A stretch of 10,478 nt of DNA from Oscillospiraceae bacterium (GCA_031272845.1 JAISTA010000055.1:1-10478), one strand, 5' to 3'. Shown: positions 1 through 6,301, numbered from the stretch's first letter. The notes: generated from the letters alone by a model not told the origin. Made by a program: numbers and translations.

Positions 1-33
1 CACCTGCGCCTGCCCGGCATAAAAAAAGATTTG

Positions 34-50
34 CTTCTTTCTAAAAGAAG
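34..50. repeat. Short hairpin CTTCTTT-cta-AAAGAAG
   Basis: A perfect 7-bp inverted repeat with a 3-nt loop, 12 bp before the larger hairpin at 63-96. Two hairpins in tandem in non-coding DNA suggest either the 3' end of a transcript from outside the window or part of a dispersed intergenic repeat. The sequence does not decide between these. Confidence 0.5.
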
Positions 51-62
51 TCGCCCCTTTTT

Positions 63-96
63 GGTTACTTTTTCCGGCGAAGCGGAAAAAGTAACC
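63..96. repeat. Perfect 14-bp inverted repeat hairpin
   Basis: GGTTACTTTTTCCG (63-76) and its exact reverse complement (83-96) enclose a 6-nt loop. No U-run follows on the plus strand (GCCCGCC follows), so it is a poor classical rho-independent terminator in that direction. The perfect arms suggest a dispersed hairpin repeat or a transcript-end structure. Whether it recurs elsewhere in the genome cannot be seen from one window. Confidence 0.6.
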
Positions 97-251
97 GCCC
101 GCCGCGTAGGCGCTCTAGCAGTGAGCCGCAACAAAGCCGAGTCCAAATTCCAAACTCTGCACCCCGCCCCAAACAGAGAACTTTTCGTTCCCGCCAATAG
201 ATTTCCGTCACAAAGAACCCCAGCGACGCTCCGCCAAAGAAATTCTTTACC

Positions 252-281
252 TTGACACCACCCCTGCATCCGTGTTACAAT
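252..281 (+). promoter_or_regulatory. Sigma-A-type promoter for the radical SAM gene
   Basis: A perfect -35 box TTGACA (252-257) is followed after 18 nt by TACAAT (276-281), a one-mismatch -10 box. The predicted transcript start lies near 288, giving a leader of about 115 nt before the ATG at 405. A second, weaker -10-like TATACT lies at 324-329 with only a poor -35 (302-307). The -35 box coincides with the TTG that would begin an extended version of the downstream ORF, which argues strongly against that longer start. Confidence 0.65.
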
Positions 282-393
282 ACAATCACAATAAATCTGC
301 GTTTCACCCTGCAAAAATCAGGGTATACTTATACGAAAAAACGGAAAACAGAAAAACGTCCCCGCCGCCGCGCGGCAGGCGCTACATACCAAC

Positions 394-399
394 AGGAAG
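394..399 (+). promoter_or_regulatory. Ribosome binding site fixing the radical SAM start
   Basis: AGGAAG ends 5 nt before the ATG at 405. It supports MSTIEKK as the N-terminus and rules against the 51-residue upstream extension, whose translation is rich in Lys and Arg, matches nothing I recognise, and would start inside the promoter. Confidence 0.65.
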
Positions 400-404
400 C
401 CTTT

Positions 405-1952
405 ATGTCTACTATCGAAAAGAAAACAAATATGCTGCTCGTTTACCCTGACTACACGGACAGGGACGTCACGGCAAGAGCAACCGGCGGCAACTACGCC
501 GAGGGCCTTGCCTCAATTTCCGCCGTATTAAAGGGCGCGGGACACTCTGTGAACCTGCTGCACCTGATTTATCTGCACTCGCGCGAGGATTACCAGAACA
601 AGCTGAAGAGGCTCGAAAAGGAGCACGGACATTTTGACCTGATCGGCTTTTCCGTGCGCACAACGGCTGTGCCCGACTCCATAAAGTACATCGCGTGGAC
701 AAAAGAGGTCTGCCCTGACGCGATGATTATCACAGGTGGATATCACTCGACGCTTGCTCCTGAGGAAATGATCGAGATTCCCGGAGTAGACGGCGTTTGT
801 ATCGGAGACGGCGAGTACGCCGAGCTTGAGCTGTGCGACAAGCTGGCCGCAGGCGAGGATTACAGTGCGATTGAGAGCTTTTGGTTCCGTGCCAAGCAGT
901 CCGGCGAGCTTATCAAGAACCCCGTGCGCCCGCTGTTTCAGGATATAGACGTTTTGCCGATACCGGATTTTGACCTTTTTGACTACAAGAACCTCGCCAG
1001 CATGAAGGTCGACACCGCGATTGTGCTGCTATCGCGCGGGTGCCTTTACAACTGCACATATTGCGGCAACGCGAACTTCCGCAGCGTGTATCCGAACAAA
1101 AAGATATACGCGCGGTTCCGCACGCCGGAAAACAGCATTCTGTACCTGAAAACACTGCTCGCGAAATACCCGAACATCAAATTCCTGAACTTCCGCGACG
1201 CGATTTTCAATATGTTCGCGGAATGGTTCGACGAATTCATTGAGCTGTACAAAAAGGAAATCCACCTGCCGTTTACGTGCAACCTGCGGTTCGACATTAT
1301 CACGGAGGACACGGTGCGCCGCCTGAAGGAGGCCGGGTGCTACACAATCGACATCGGCGTTGAGACGGGCGACGAGGATATTCGGTTTAACTACCTGCAC
1401 CGCTATCAGACGGACGAGATGATGATAAACTGCTCGCAGTGGTTCCACAAATACGGGATTGAGAACCTTTCCTACAACATTATCGGACTGCCGTATGAGG
1501 ACATTCACAAGGCGCTCAAGACAATTAAGCTCAACGCGCGGATGAAATGCGACCTTGCGATTCCGAACATTTTTTATCCCTATCCCGGCACGGAGCTTTA
1601 CAAAATCGCGAAGGACGCGGGCTTTTTGCCGGATAAGCTGACGCCTGAAACGCGCGTGCCGCTGGTGCAGAAGTCCTTTCCGGAGCACGAGGTGCTGTTT
1701 ATCGAGGCGTATTTCCTGCACTTTATAAAGCGGTACAAGCGCGCGTTTGATATGCCGGGCAAAGCAGGCCGCGCATATGAAAAATGGCTCGACTACCGCG
1801 TGACAGGGCGGCTTGTGCCGCGTAAATTCCTAGTGCGGCTGCACGACGGGTATGCCAAAGGGCGCAAAAGCGTTAAAAACCTGGTAATAAACAGGCTGCC
1901 GGGACTGTATCTCAAGCTGCGCGTCGCAAAGCACAGGAAAAAGGCGGGCTGA
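405..1952 (+). CDS. B12-binding domain radical SAM protein
   Basis: This 515-residue protein has the two-domain layout of cobalamin-dependent radical SAM enzymes. Residues about 10-150 form a Rossmann-like B12-binding domain (MLLVYP start, then FDLIGFSVRT, IITGGYHSTLAPEE and VCIGDGE). It lacks the DxHxxG motif, so it would bind cobalamin without His ligation, as is common in this class. The radical SAM core follows, with cluster ligands C213-LYN-C217-TY-C220 in the classical CxxxCxxC form, then IGVETGDEDIR (about 317-327), typical of the SAM-binding barrel, and GLPYED and PYPGTELY near the barrel end. The C-terminal 100 residues are basic and not recognised. Known relatives methylate unactivated carbon or phosphorus, or rearrange rings; the substrate cannot be told from the sequence. 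It is probably cytosolic. It has its own promoter and sits 59 bp before a HAD phosphatase. A hairpin lies between the two genes, so co-transcription is uncertain. Confidence 0.88.
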   Translation: MSTIEKKTNMLLVYPDYTDRDVTARATGGNYAEGLASISAVLKGAGHSVNLLHLIYLHSREDYQNKLKRLEKEHGHFDLIGFSVRTTAVPDSIKYIAWTKEVCPDAMIITGGYHSTLAPEEMIEIPGVDGVCIGDGEYAELELCDKLAAGEDYSAIESFWFRAKQSGELIKNPVRPLFQDIDVLPIPDFDLFDYKNLASMKVDTAIVLLSRGCLYNCTYCGNANFRSVYPNKKIYARFRTPENSILYLKTLLAKYPNIKFLNFRDAIFNMFAEWFDEFIELYKKEIHLPFTCNLRFDIITEDTVRRLKEAGCYTIDIGVETGDEDIRFNYLHRYQTDEMMINCSQWFHKYGIENLSYNIIGLPYEDIHKALKTIKLNARMKCDLAIPNIFYPYPGTELYKIAKDAGFLPDKLTPETRVPLVQKSFPEHEVLFIEAYFLHFIKRYKRAFDMPGKAGRAYEKWLDYRVTGRLVPRKFLVRLHDGYAKGRKSVKNLVINRLPGLYLKLRVAKHRKKAG

Positions 1953-1967
1953 AAAATATCGCATACA

Positions 1968-1995
1968 GCAAAAGAGGGCGCTGACCCTCTTTTGC
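1968..1995 (+). terminator. Hairpin between radical SAM and HAD genes
   Basis: GCAAAAGAGGG (1968-1978) pairs perfectly with CCCTCTTTTGC (1985-1995) around a 6-nt loop. The T-run is inside the 3' arm (CTCTTTTGC), so it could act as GAGGG/CCCTC plus a short U-tract: a plausible but weak or attenuating terminator. It starts 15 bp after the radical SAM stop codon and ends 5 bp before the HAD ribosome binding site. Confidence 0.5.
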
Positions 1996-2000
1996 CGTAT

Positions 2001-2007
2001 AAAGGAG
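2001..2007 (+). promoter_or_regulatory. Ribosome binding site for a TTG start
   Basis: AAAGGAG ends 4 nt before the TTG at 2012. No ATG or GTG lies in frame before the first HAD motif, which begins only eight residues into the protein, so TTG is the start that keeps the domain whole. Confidence 0.6.
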
Positions 2008-2011
2008 CATT

Positions 2012-2656
2012 TTGTATAACCCAATTCTTTTTGACCTGGACGGCACGCTGACCGACCCAAAGCTAGGCATAACGCGCTCCGTCGCCTACGCGCTGAGACA
2101 CTTCGGTATCGAGACAGAGAACCCCGACAGCCTGACAAAATTTATAGGGCCGCCTTTGCGGGACTCGTTCCGGCAGTTCTGTGGCTTTTCGGACGAGCAA
2201 GCTGAGACCGCCGTTGCGAAATACCGCGAGTATTTTGCCGAAACGGGAATCTTTGAAAACACGCCGTACGACGGTATGCCGGAGCTGCTGCAAAAGCTCA
2301 GGAGCGCGGGAAAAACGCTTGCAATCGCAACGTCAAAGCCCCGGGTTTACGCGGAAAGGATTGCGGAGAGGTTCGGCTTTGCCGGGTTCTTTGACTTTAT
2401 AGCGGGCTCGGAGCTTGACGGAGGCCGCAGCGAGAAAAATGAACTGATAACATACGCGCTGGAGTCGCTCGGCGTTCGGGATAGGCGCGGGGCGGTTATG
2501 ATAGGCGACCGCGAGTTTGATATGCGGGGAGCCGCGAAGCTTGGGATTGACGGAATCGGCGTTTTGTGGGGCTACGGCAGCGAGGACGAGCTTCTGGCGG
2601 CGGGTGCGGCGCGTGTCGTGCGGGACTTTGCGGAGTTGGAGAAGGCGCTGCTGTAG
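2012..2656 (+). CDS. HAD-family hydrolase, phosphoglycolate phosphatase-like
   Basis: A complete 214-residue haloacid dehalogenase phosphatase of the Gph/5'-nucleotidase-like subfamily. Motif I is DLDGT (D8 nucleophile, D10 acid/base), motif II is ATSKP (T107/S108), the motif III lysine is about K142, and motif IV is GDREFD with D166 and D170 as Mg ligands. The helical cap lies between motifs I and II (about residues 16-90) and includes KFIGPPL and YREYF, features I associate with this subfamily. The conserved C-terminal stretch IGVLWGYGSEDELLAAGA is present. The likely role is hydrolysis of a small phosphomonoester (phosphoglycolate, nucleotide or similar) in the cytosol; the family is promiscuous, so no substrate is assigned. 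It starts with TTG behind a good ribosome binding site. It is the last plus-strand gene and faces the minus-strand genes across a shared terminator. Confidence 0.88.
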   Translation: MYNPILFDLDGTLTDPKLGITRSVAYALRHFGIETENPDSLTKFIGPPLRDSFRQFCGFSDEQAETAVAKYREYFAETGIFENTPYDGMPELLQKLRSAGKTLAIATSKPRVYAERIAERFGFAGFFDFIAGSELDGGRSEKNELITYALESLGVRDRRGAVMIGDREFDMRGAAKLGIDGIGVLWGYGSEDELLAAGAARVVRDFAELEKALL

Positions 2657-2710
2657 CCGAGGACTGCGGGAAAAGAAAAAACGCCCTGCGAAAGGCGGCG
2701 AAGCGGTAAA

Positions 2711-2744
2711 AAAAGCGGATACCTCATTTGAGGTATCCGCTTTT
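2711..2744. terminator. Bidirectional terminator between convergent genes
   Basis: AAAAGCGGATACCTCA (2711-2726) pairs perfectly with its complement at 2729-2744. This gives a GC-rich stem of about 11 bp flanked by A4 on one side and T4 on the other, so it works in both directions. It ends transcription from the HAD gene (stop at 2656) on the plus strand and from the propeller-like gene (stop at 2779) on the minus strand. Confidence 0.85.
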
Positions 2745-2747
2745 GCT

Positions 2748-2771
2748 CTGCAAACTGGAATTTGCCGATGA
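2748..2771. repeat. Direct repeat copy A flanking the propeller gene
   Basis: This 24-bp stretch matches 3868-3891 in the same orientation at 20 of 24 positions, with mismatches at 2755, 2757, 2758 and 2768. The two copies lie 1120 bp apart and bracket the whole propeller-like gene: copy A is 8 bp beyond its stop codon and copy B is just upstream of its ribosome binding site. Shared cores include CTGCAAA and AATTTGCCG. Confidence 0.6.
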
Positions 2772-2778
2772 GTTTGAT

Positions 2779-3840
2779 TTATTCCTGATTGTCCGTAAAA
2801 CGCGATATGTCGAATAGAAAGACTGCTTGTGTCTTGGTTTCTTTTCCGGTTCTCGCGATAAAAATATTGCCGACCCTGCTAAAATAGGTGATGAGCGAAT
2901 ACGGCGCAGTATCATCTTTCAGCCTTGGAAACACTACATTCGTAGGCATGGGTTCAAAACCCGGTATGACGATTTCCGCAATGCGTTCCATTTTGTCCGG
3001 ATCAAATAGAAACAGCCTATATGTCGCACTCTGCGTAACGGCAAGCCCATCCCGCAGAAACACCAGTCCATAGCCGGGTCTAATATTGTCGTCATCGTCC
3101 TCAAAATCCACATCTTCTTGCCGTGCAAGCACTGCCGGTTCAGGCCATGAATACTGATAGTACCTATGCTCGTCATTTTCCAGCGTGAGCAGTTTTTTCC
3201 CCTCCGGGTGCCACGCCGGAGTGATGCAGGAAGTGGACGGGAACATTTCGCACATAGTAATCGTAGCAGCTTCATTGCCAAGCGCATACACCATAATGCC
3301 GTCCTGTCCAGCTCCGAGTTTAAGGGTGACATCATCTGACCACGGAATATCGCTCAAACGCAAATCACTTTGGAACATTTCGTCATCGAACGCTTTGGAG
3401 GCAAGAATATCGCCGCTTTGACTGTCAAACACCGATAGCTTCAAATACTCATTGTCAAGATTCTCCGCCGCCCAGATTTTTGCGCCGTCACGCGAAAAGA
3501 GAACCGTCGAAAATTTTCCCTCCCGCTTCCAGAGGATGTTTCCTGCGAAATCGCCCTTTGCCAGACTGCCGCACCCTTTGGGTGTGTAAGGAACATAAGC
3601 AACGTCATTCATCACAAACGCGACCTCATGCAAAAACGGATGGAATGAAATTTTAGAGCCGAACCCGGATTTTGCCTCCTTGCTGAAAAAACCGCACTGT
3701 CGCAATTCAAAATCCATATCAAGGTGATAGATTTGATGTTTTGGGGTATACAGAAATGTGTTTTGAGTGGGATTGTTCCGTGGGCAAAACCAGTATTCGC
3801 CAAGATGTGTTTTTATCGAATGGAGCTTAATTGTTTCCAT
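2779..3840 (-). CDS. Hypothetical protein, probable beta-propeller (WD40-like)
   Basis: I do not recognise the family. The 353-residue product has no signal peptide or membrane segment, so it is probably cytosolic. It contains several spaced blade-like units: a strand ending in a hydrophobic run, then a turn of the form S/HP-x-G, then strands ending in a short V/L-F-D. Examples are FSTVLFSRDGAKIW (about 110-123) leading to LSVFDSQSG (135-143), ITPAWHPEGKKLLTL (206-220), LVFLRDGLAV (259-268) leading to LFLFDPDKM (276-284), and AVFLFDIS near the C-terminus. This spacing suggests a propeller of perhaps 5-7 blades. An acidic linker, VDFEDDDDN, lies at 244-252. The start at 3840 (METIKLH) is chosen because AAGGAGG lies 10 nt upstream; an in-frame start 33 bp earlier lies beyond that site. 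The gene is visibly AT-richer than its neighbours and is bracketed by direct repeats, which suggests acquisition from elsewhere. A bidirectional terminator follows. Function unknown. Confidence 0.75.
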   Translation of the reverse strand: METIKLHSIKTHLGEYWFCPRNNPTQNTFLYTPKHQIYHLDMDFELRQCGFFSKEAKSGFGSKISFHPFLHEVAFVMNDVAYVPYTPKGCGSLAKGDFAGNILWKREGKFSTVLFSRDGAKIWAAENLDNEYLKLSVFDSQSGDILASKAFDDEMFQSDLRLSDIPWSDDVTLKLGAGQDGIMVYALGNEAATITMCEMFPSTSCITPAWHPEGKKLLTLENDEHRYYQYSWPEPAVLARQEDVDFEDDDDNIRPGYGLVFLRDGLAVTQSATYRLFLFDPDKMERIAEIVIPGFEPMPTNVVFPRLKDDTAPYSLITYFSRVGNIFIARTGKETKTQAVFLFDISRFTDNQE

Positions 3841-3850
3841 TGTGGACTGT

Positions 3851-3857
3851 CCTCCTT
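3851..3857 (-). promoter_or_regulatory. Ribosome binding site for the propeller-like gene
   Basis: Read on the minus strand this is AAGGAGG, 10 nt from the ATG at 3840. It decides in favour of METIKLH over the longer in-frame start at 3873, which would place this strong site inside the coding sequence. Confidence 0.7.
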
Positions 3858-3867
3858 TTTTCAATCC

Positions 3868-3891
3868 CTGCAAATTCTAATTTGCCGGTGA
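3868..3891. repeat. Direct repeat copy B, containing a palindrome
   Basis: This is the partner of copy A (2748-2771), with 20 of 24 positions identical. It also contains the perfect palindrome GCAAATT-ct-AATTTGC (3870-3885); copy A has lost part of that symmetry. On the minus strand a -10-like TATATT (3897-3902) lies just upstream, so the palindrome is also placed where a repressor operator would sit. No convincing -35 was found. Confidence 0.55.
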
Positions 3892-3908
3892 TTTTTAATA
3901 TAACTCAT

Positions 3909-3936
3909 ATCAGCATTTGCCATAAAAAACGCTGAT
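3909..3936 (-). terminator. Probable truA terminator hairpin
   Basis: ATCAGC (3909-3914) pairs with GCTGAT (3931-3936), and TTT pairs with AAA further inside. The position between them is A·C on the plus strand but G·U in a minus-strand RNA, so the 10-bp stem is continuous only in transcripts coming from truA. No clear U-tract follows on the minus strand, so its strength is uncertain. It lies about 70 bp past the truA stop codon. Confidence 0.4.
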
Positions 3937-4004
3937 TTTACCGGGGGTATCGCCAGCTTCCTTATGTCAGGCGGACCCAAAGGCCGCTTTTTCCACAGTT
4001 TAAG

Positions 4005-4793
4005 CTAGATTTCCGGCATTCCCGAGGCTTCGTCCCCATACCACAGCCTGTTCATATACAGCCCCTGCGGCGGGGCGGTCGGTCCCGCGCGGCGGCGGTC
4101 TTCGCTCTCCAGGATTGCGGGAAGCTCTTCCGGCGCGAGCTTGCCCTCGGAAACGTACAGCAGCGTTCCCGCAATCGCGCGCGCCATATTGTACAAAAAT
4201 CCGTTTGCGCAAACGCGGATTTCCAGTGAGCTTTCGTACTCGTCAAGCTCAATCCAATGCACTGTGCGGATTGTCGTTTTCGTCTCCGTGCCGACTGAGC
4301 GCAGAGCCGCAAAATCGTGAGTGCCGCAAATCCACCGCGCGGCCTCGCGCATTTGCGGCAGGCGCAGCGGGTACGGGTAAAACAGCGAGCGGCTTGTCTC
4401 GAACGGGTCGCGCAGCTTTGCAAGAAAAATCCTGTATTTGTACTCTTTTTTGACGCACGAGAGCACTGAATTAAAGTCCGGCGCGGCATATCCCGCGCTT
4501 TTGACCGCAATGTCCGGCGGGAGCTCCGCGTTTACGGCAAACGGCAGACGCTCAGGCGGAATTCGGCAGTCCGTGAAGAAATCGGCGCAGTAGTCCAGCG
4601 CGTGCACGCCCGCGTCCGTTCTGCCGCAGCCCTGAACGGTAATCTCTTCGCCGAGCGCACGAAAAAGCGCCGTCTCAACGGTTTCCTGAACCGTGACGGC
4701 GTTTTTTTGGCGCTGCCAGCCGTGATAGCGCGTGCCGTCAAACGACAGGCGCATTGCGATATGGAATTGGCGGTTTTCTTGTCCGTTAGGCAT
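4005..4793 (-). CDS. truA: tRNA pseudouridine synthase A
   Basis: TruA isomerises uridines at positions 38-40 in the anticodon arm of tRNA. The 262-residue product is about the normal length for the family. The catalytic signature GCGRTDAGVHA spans about residues 55-65, with D60 as the nucleophilic aspartate. The N-terminal LSFDGTRYHGWQRQ (about 16-29) and the second half with EYKYRI, FLYNMARAIAGTLL and a C-terminal GLYMNRLWY are all typical. It starts 17 bp after the radA stop codon with no visible Shine-Dalgarno, so translation is probably coupled to radA. Met14 (4754) is an alternative start closer to the usual TruA N-terminus, but it also lacks a ribosome binding site. A hairpin (3909-3936) follows. 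Identification is secure; only the exact start is open. Confidence 0.95.
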   Translation of the reverse strand: MPNGQENRQFHIAMRLSFDGTRYHGWQRQKNAVTVQETVETALFRALGEEITVQGCGRTDAGVHALDYCADFFTDCRIPPERLPFAVNAELPPDIAVKSAGYAAPDFNSVLSCVKKEYKYRIFLAKLRDPFETSRSLFYPYPLRLPQMREAARWICGTHDFAALRSVGTETKTTIRTVHWIELDEYESSLEIRVCANGFLYNMARAIAGTLLYVSEGKLAPEELPAILESEDRRRAGPTAPPQGLYMNRLWYGDEASGMPEI

Positions 4794-4810
4794 TGGCGTT
4801 TTGTGTGCGG

Positions 4811-6184
4811 CTAATCAAAGATTCCCGTAAGCTTCAGCGCCTCGACAATATTTCTTGCGTACAGCACCTCAATCCCGTCCGGCGGAGAAAATTTCCCGCG
4901 GTTCGCACGCGGAACTATCACGCGGGCAAAGCCGAGCCGCTGCGCCTCATTCACGCGGTCGGCTATGCGCTGCGTTGAGCGCAGCTCGCCGGTCAGGCCG
5001 ACCTCGCCGATTGCGACGATGTCGTCCCCGACGGGTACGTCGCGGTAGCTTGAGGCAAGCGCGAGAACTGTCGCGAGATCCGCGCCCGTTTCGGCAAGCT
5101 CAAGTCCGCCGATTACGTTAAAATAGCAGTCGCACCCCGAAACCCGCAGTCCGGCGCGCTTTTCGGCGACGGCCAGCAGCATAAGCGCGCGCGAATACTC
5201 GATTCCCTGTGCCACGCGGCGGGGGTTGTTCAGCGAGGTAGGCGCGGCGAGCGCCTGCACCTCCGCGAGAAGCTGCCGCGAGCCCTCGCACACGCAGGTA
5301 ACGCACGTTCCCGGCGTGTTTTTCGGGCGGCCGGAGAGCATTTCCTCCGACGGATTCAGCACTTCTTTCAGCCCCGCAGAGTTCATTTCAAAAACGCCGA
5401 TTTCGTTTGTCGAGCCGAAGCGGTTCTTTTTTGCGCGCAGAATTCTGTAGCTTGTCTGCCTGTCGCCCTCAAACTGGAGCACGCTGTCCACCATATGCTC
5501 CAGCACCAGAGGGCCGGCAATCGCGCCCTCCTTGTTGACATGGCCGACTAAAAACACCGCGCAGCCGGAGGCCTTTGCAAAGCGCATAAGCGACATCGCG
5601 CAGTCCTTTACCTGCGTGACGCTGCCGGGAGAGGAATTGCCTGACGGATTGTAGAGCGTTTGGATTGAGTCCGCAATCAGTATATCCGGCTTTGCTTCTG
5701 CCGCTGCGGCGATGATTTCGTCTATATTTGTTTCGGTCAGAACAAACAGGCTGTCGGACGCGAGTCCGAGCCTGTCGGCGCGCATTTTCAGCTGGCGTTC
5801 GGATTCTTCGCCCGAGACGTACAGCACCTTTGTCCCCTTAGGCACGCTGCCGCAGATTTGCAGCAGCAGCGTTGACTTGCCGATTCCGGGACTGCCGCCG
5901 ACGAGAACGAGCGACCCGCGCACAATGCCGCCGCCAAGCACGCGGTCAAACTCGCTGATGTGCGTTTTTATCCGTTCCTCTTCGGCGGAGGAAAGCTCCG
6001 CCAGCTTTTTCGGCGCAAACGGCTGTAGTGTTCCGGCTGAGCGCGCAAAAGACGCACCCCTTGAGGGTGCGTCTAGCTTCATCTCAGAAAGCGTGTTCCA
6101 AGACCCGCAGGCGGGGCATTGCCCCTGCCAGGCGGCGGTCTCGTTTCCGCAATCTGTACACACATAAACTTTTTTTGGTTTCAT
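4811..6184 (-). CDS. radA: DNA repair/recombination protein RadA (Sms)
   Basis: RadA is a hexameric RecA-like DNA helicase that promotes branch migration during homologous recombination and repair. The 457-residue product is full length and complete. It has an N-terminal C4 zinc finger (C9-C12 and C23-C26), a Walker A motif GSPGIGKST (about 97-105), a Walker B region ILIADSIQTL (168-177), the RadA-specific KNRFG motif (253-257), and a C-terminal Lon-protease-like domain (about 290-457, with GGLELAETGADLA and GEVGLTGELR) that has no protease activity in known RadA. It starts at ATG 6184 without an obvious Shine-Dalgarno; the leader is rich in CAA and AAC. An array of 11-bp-phased TTAACA-type repeats lies directly upstream (6210-6251). 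truA follows after 17 bp and is probably co-transcribed. Confidence 0.97.
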   Translation of the reverse strand: MKPKKVYVCTDCGNETAAWQGQCPACGSWNTLSEMKLDAPSRGASFARSAGTLQPFAPKKLAELSSAEEERIKTHISEFDRVLGGGIVRGSLVLVGGSPGIGKSTLLLQICGSVPKGTKVLYVSGEESERQLKMRADRLGLASDSLFVLTETNIDEIIAAAAEAKPDILIADSIQTLYNPSGNSSPGSVTQVKDCAMSLMRFAKASGCAVFLVGHVNKEGAIAGPLVLEHMVDSVLQFEGDRQTSYRILRAKKNRFGSTNEIGVFEMNSAGLKEVLNPSEEMLSGRPKNTPGTCVTCVCEGSRQLLAEVQALAAPTSLNNPRRVAQGIEYSRALMLLAVAEKRAGLRVSGCDCYFNVIGGLELAETGADLATVLALASSYRDVPVGDDIVAIGEVGLTGELRSTQRIADRVNEAQRLGFARVIVPRANRGKFSPPDGIEVLYARNIVEALKLTGIFD

Positions 6185-6209
6185 TTGTTCTGCTTTGGCT
6201 TTGTTGTAG

Positions 6210-6251
6210 GGTTGTTAAGGGGTTGTTAAGAGGTTGTTAGCGGGTTGTTAG
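6210..6251 (-). promoter_or_regulatory. Four 11-bp-phased TTAACA/CTAACA boxes, PhoP-box-like
   Basis: The plus-strand octamer GGTTGTTA occurs exactly at 6210, 6221, 6232 and 6243, a strict 11-bp period. Read toward radA, the array is CTAACA (6246-6251), CTAACA (6235-6240), TTAACA (6224-6229) and TTAACA (6213-6218), each separated by 5 nt. A degenerate fifth copy, ACAACA, lies at 6202-6207. This matches the TT(A/T/C)ACA-N5 tandem layout known for PhoP boxes in Bacillus. One copy per helical turn would suit a dimeric response regulator bound on one DNA face. Against this, no convincing -10 box follows and radA is not a classical phosphate-regulon gene, so a simple tandem repeat remains possible. 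Confidence 0.45.
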
Positions 6252-6266
6252 GGGCTTGCCTGACGT

Positions 6267-6297
6267 AAAAGCTTTCGGACAGTGAGCCTGTCAGCTT
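6267..6297 (-). terminator. Possible cwlD terminator hairpin
   Basis: Read on the minus strand just after the cwlD stop codon: AAGCT-GACAG, a 5-nt loop, CTGTC, a 4-nt bulge (CGAA), then AGCTT ending in a TTTT run (6270-6267). The bulge weakens the stem. If it works, radA-truA would be a separate transcript from cwlD, which fits a regulatory array lying between them. Confidence 0.35.
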
Positions 6298-6301
6298 ATG
6301 C

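Larger units (their letters stand above)
1..404. other. Gene-free left flank with hairpins and a promoter
   Basis: I find no credible protein gene here. The only open frame of any length (31-255, plus) runs straight through a perfect inverted repeat, has no ribosome binding site and no recognisable domain, so I treat it as spurious. The stretch holds two hairpins (34-50 and 63-96), a small AAAGAA/TTCTTT palindrome (236-248), and the promoter and leader of the radical SAM gene. Positions 97-235 show nothing further that I can interpret. Confidence 0.6.

Noticed and set aside
31..255. Possible 74-residue plus-strand gene
   Set aside because: It reads through the perfect 14-bp inverted repeat, has no ribosome binding site, no recognisable domain, and ends at the -35 box of the next gene.
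252..404. N-terminal extension of the radical SAM protein from a TTG at 252
   Set aside because: That TTG is the first three bases of the TTGACA -35 box. The extension is basic low-complexity sequence, and a good ribosome binding site precedes ATG 405.
1029..1721. 230-residue minus-strand open frame inside the radical SAM gene
   Set aside because: It is antisense to a clearly coding gene with family motifs and has no domain of its own. Such long shadow frames are common in GC-rich coding DNA.
2748..3891. Flanking repeats considered as integron attC sites or IS ends
   Set aside because: They are direct rather than inverted, lack the GTTRRRY core of attC, and enclose no transposase.
3971..3992. 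Plus-strand terminator-like hairpin (GCGG...CCGC then TTTTT)
   Set aside because: The stem is only 6 bp with a bulged A, and no plus-strand gene lies upstream for it to end.
6210..6251. Tandem repeat considered as a CRISPR array
   Set aside because: Units of 8 bp at 11-bp spacing are far too short for CRISPR repeats and spacers, and no cas gene is present.
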